The position numbers were made by a program, and so were the translations under genes. A model generated the notes under the pieces. The model did not search any database. It worked only from the letters and a program-made list of their open reading frames with translations, and was not told the origin of the DNA. Positions 63,447 to 64,000 of a DNA stretch of 64,000 bases are shown here, piece by piece. The DNA is from Cyclobacterium plantarum. GTDB lineage: Bacteria; Bacteroidota; Bacteroidia; Cytophagales; Cyclobacteriaceae. Positions within the stretch are counted from its first letter, which is position 1, and each line of letters starts with the position of its first letter. The stretch spans positions 434,001-498,000 of the forward strand of contig NZ_JAANYN010000005.1 of assembly GCF_011290685.1 (NCBI RefSeq), in the 5' to 3' direction.

Positions 63447-64000
63447 TTATTCACAAATGATTTGATCCTTATATTTTACATTTACCCTCTCATAAGTATT
63501 CCACCCCTTTTCAGGTAAAATTTTCGTATAAAAGGTCTTGATTTTTCTAAATTTCAATGGGATGTTTTCAGGTTTACCGAATTCGATCACCTGCCTGCCC
63601 ACCTGTTGGTACAGGTTCACTTCCCCATTCCTCAATAATTCAACCGAACTGATTTGTGCTGTCCAAAAGGGATCCTGATAAATGAAATGGATCAATTCCA
63701 ACAGCTGGGCTTCATTATTTGTCAAATCTGTTTCCTGCAACAAGGCCTGGGCGCGGCTGCCTTCCAGTATAAGCACCCTGGAAGTGTAATTGGGGGAGGT
63801 AGGCAGGATTTTACCTGTGGTACTGATGTATCCATCAGCCGCCCTGGGCCGGACTATTCTTGCCATAGGAATATGCTGCCTCACTTTTACCCTTATGGTA
63901 CCTTTCAGGTCCTGATATACTTCGGCTTTTTTGACCAGGGGATGAGCCTCCACTTTTTTCTCCATTTTGTTAATGGATACTTCACTGATATTGGACAGTT
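63447..64000 (-). CDS. ftsQ: Cell division protein FtsQ, 5' end outside the window
   Basis: The open frame continues to the window edge: upstream of the first ATG at 63965 the codons read LSNISEVSINKM, so that ATG is internal. The visible about 184 residues cover part of the POTRA domain (EVSINKMEKKVEAHPLVKKA, with VYQDLKGTIRVKVRQHIPMA) and the beta domain (ending GWNTYERVNVKYKDQIICE). FtsQ is a bitopic periplasmic division protein; its cytoplasmic part and transmembrane helix lie beyond base 64000. Position directly before ftsA is the normal order. Confidence 0.93.
   Translation of the reverse strand, partial: LSNISEVSINKMEKKVEAHPLVKKAEVYQDLKGTIRVKVRQHIPMARIVRPRAADGYISTTGKILPTSPNYTSRVLILEGSRAQALLQETDLTNNEAQLLELIHFIYQDPFWTAQISSVELLRNGEVNLYQQVGRQVIEFGKPENIPLKFRKIKTFYTKILPEKGWNTYERVNVKYKDQIICE

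Overview
The window reads as chromosomal DNA of a marine-type Bacteroidota bacterium, most likely of the class Cytophagia (Cyclobacteriaceae-like: Cyclobacterium, Echinicola, Algoriphagus or a relative). Grounds: a SusC/SusD pair, a TonB receptor paired with a DUF4249 lipoprotein, Bat-type aerotolerance genes, a glycine-lipid acyltransferase pair, TAnnTTTG-type promoter boxes, weak ribosome binding sites, and a tmRNA tag ending in YAMAA. No phage, integrase, intact insertion sequence, CRISPR array or tRNA gene was seen. The genus is an inference.

Layout. 1-1992: tmRNA gene (minus strand) and a lipoprotein built of two near-identical halves. 2197-5544: an anion transporter, a lipoprotein serine hydrolase of the class A beta-lactamase fold and a bile-acid-type symporter. 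5537-8820 (minus): queuosine precursor transporter, RNase Z and a STAS protein in one operon, then purC. 8821-9433 is a gene-free, repeat-rich spacer. 9434-13834 (minus): MORN-type repeat protein, thiolase and a short Bat locus (vWA protein plus two TPR/acidic proteins). 14234-17483: TonB receptor and DUF4249 lipoprotein behind a near-consensus promoter. 17507-23111 (minus): a complete tripartite RND efflux operon. 23341-26281: a short-chain dehydrogenase and the glsA-glsB-like pair for glycine or related aminolipids.

26322-44364 is a carbohydrate region: fucose-type aldo/keto reductase and permease, uronate isomerase (uxaC), SusC/SusD, a double-domain and a single-domain DUF1080 (3-keto-disaccharide hydrolase) protein, a phosphotriesterase-like hydrolase, a polyphosphate-glucokinase-like ROK kinase and an exported TIM-barrel sugar isomerase/epimerase-like protein. 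Three identical 10-bp cores (CAATCGATTG) inside LacI-type palindromes lie upstream of uxaC, of susC and of the double DUF1080 gene. They suggest one regulon whose regulator is not in the window. A Na/Pi cotransporter and a tandem universal stress protein sit in the middle.

44403-64000: pirin, a beta-barrel protein, rmlA, a lone receiver protein, a SulP transporter, an sdhA-sdhB-ppx operon with no cytochrome b subunit beside it, a membrane fatty acid hydroxylase whose stop codon abuts a truncated GH16 glucanase, DUF3500 and FG-GAP proteins, purine nucleoside phosphorylase, an FMN reductase, and the end of the division cluster ftsQ (partial)-ftsA-ftsZ.

Two clear gene remnants (a sugar isomerase C-terminus at 30531-30860 and a GH16 C-terminus at 55372-55773) show that sugar-use genes have been lost by deletion here. 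I found no strong case for a wholly new system. The best leads are the shared operator set, the exported 3-keto-glycoside-type gene group, the aminolipid pair and the split succinate dehydrogenase locus.
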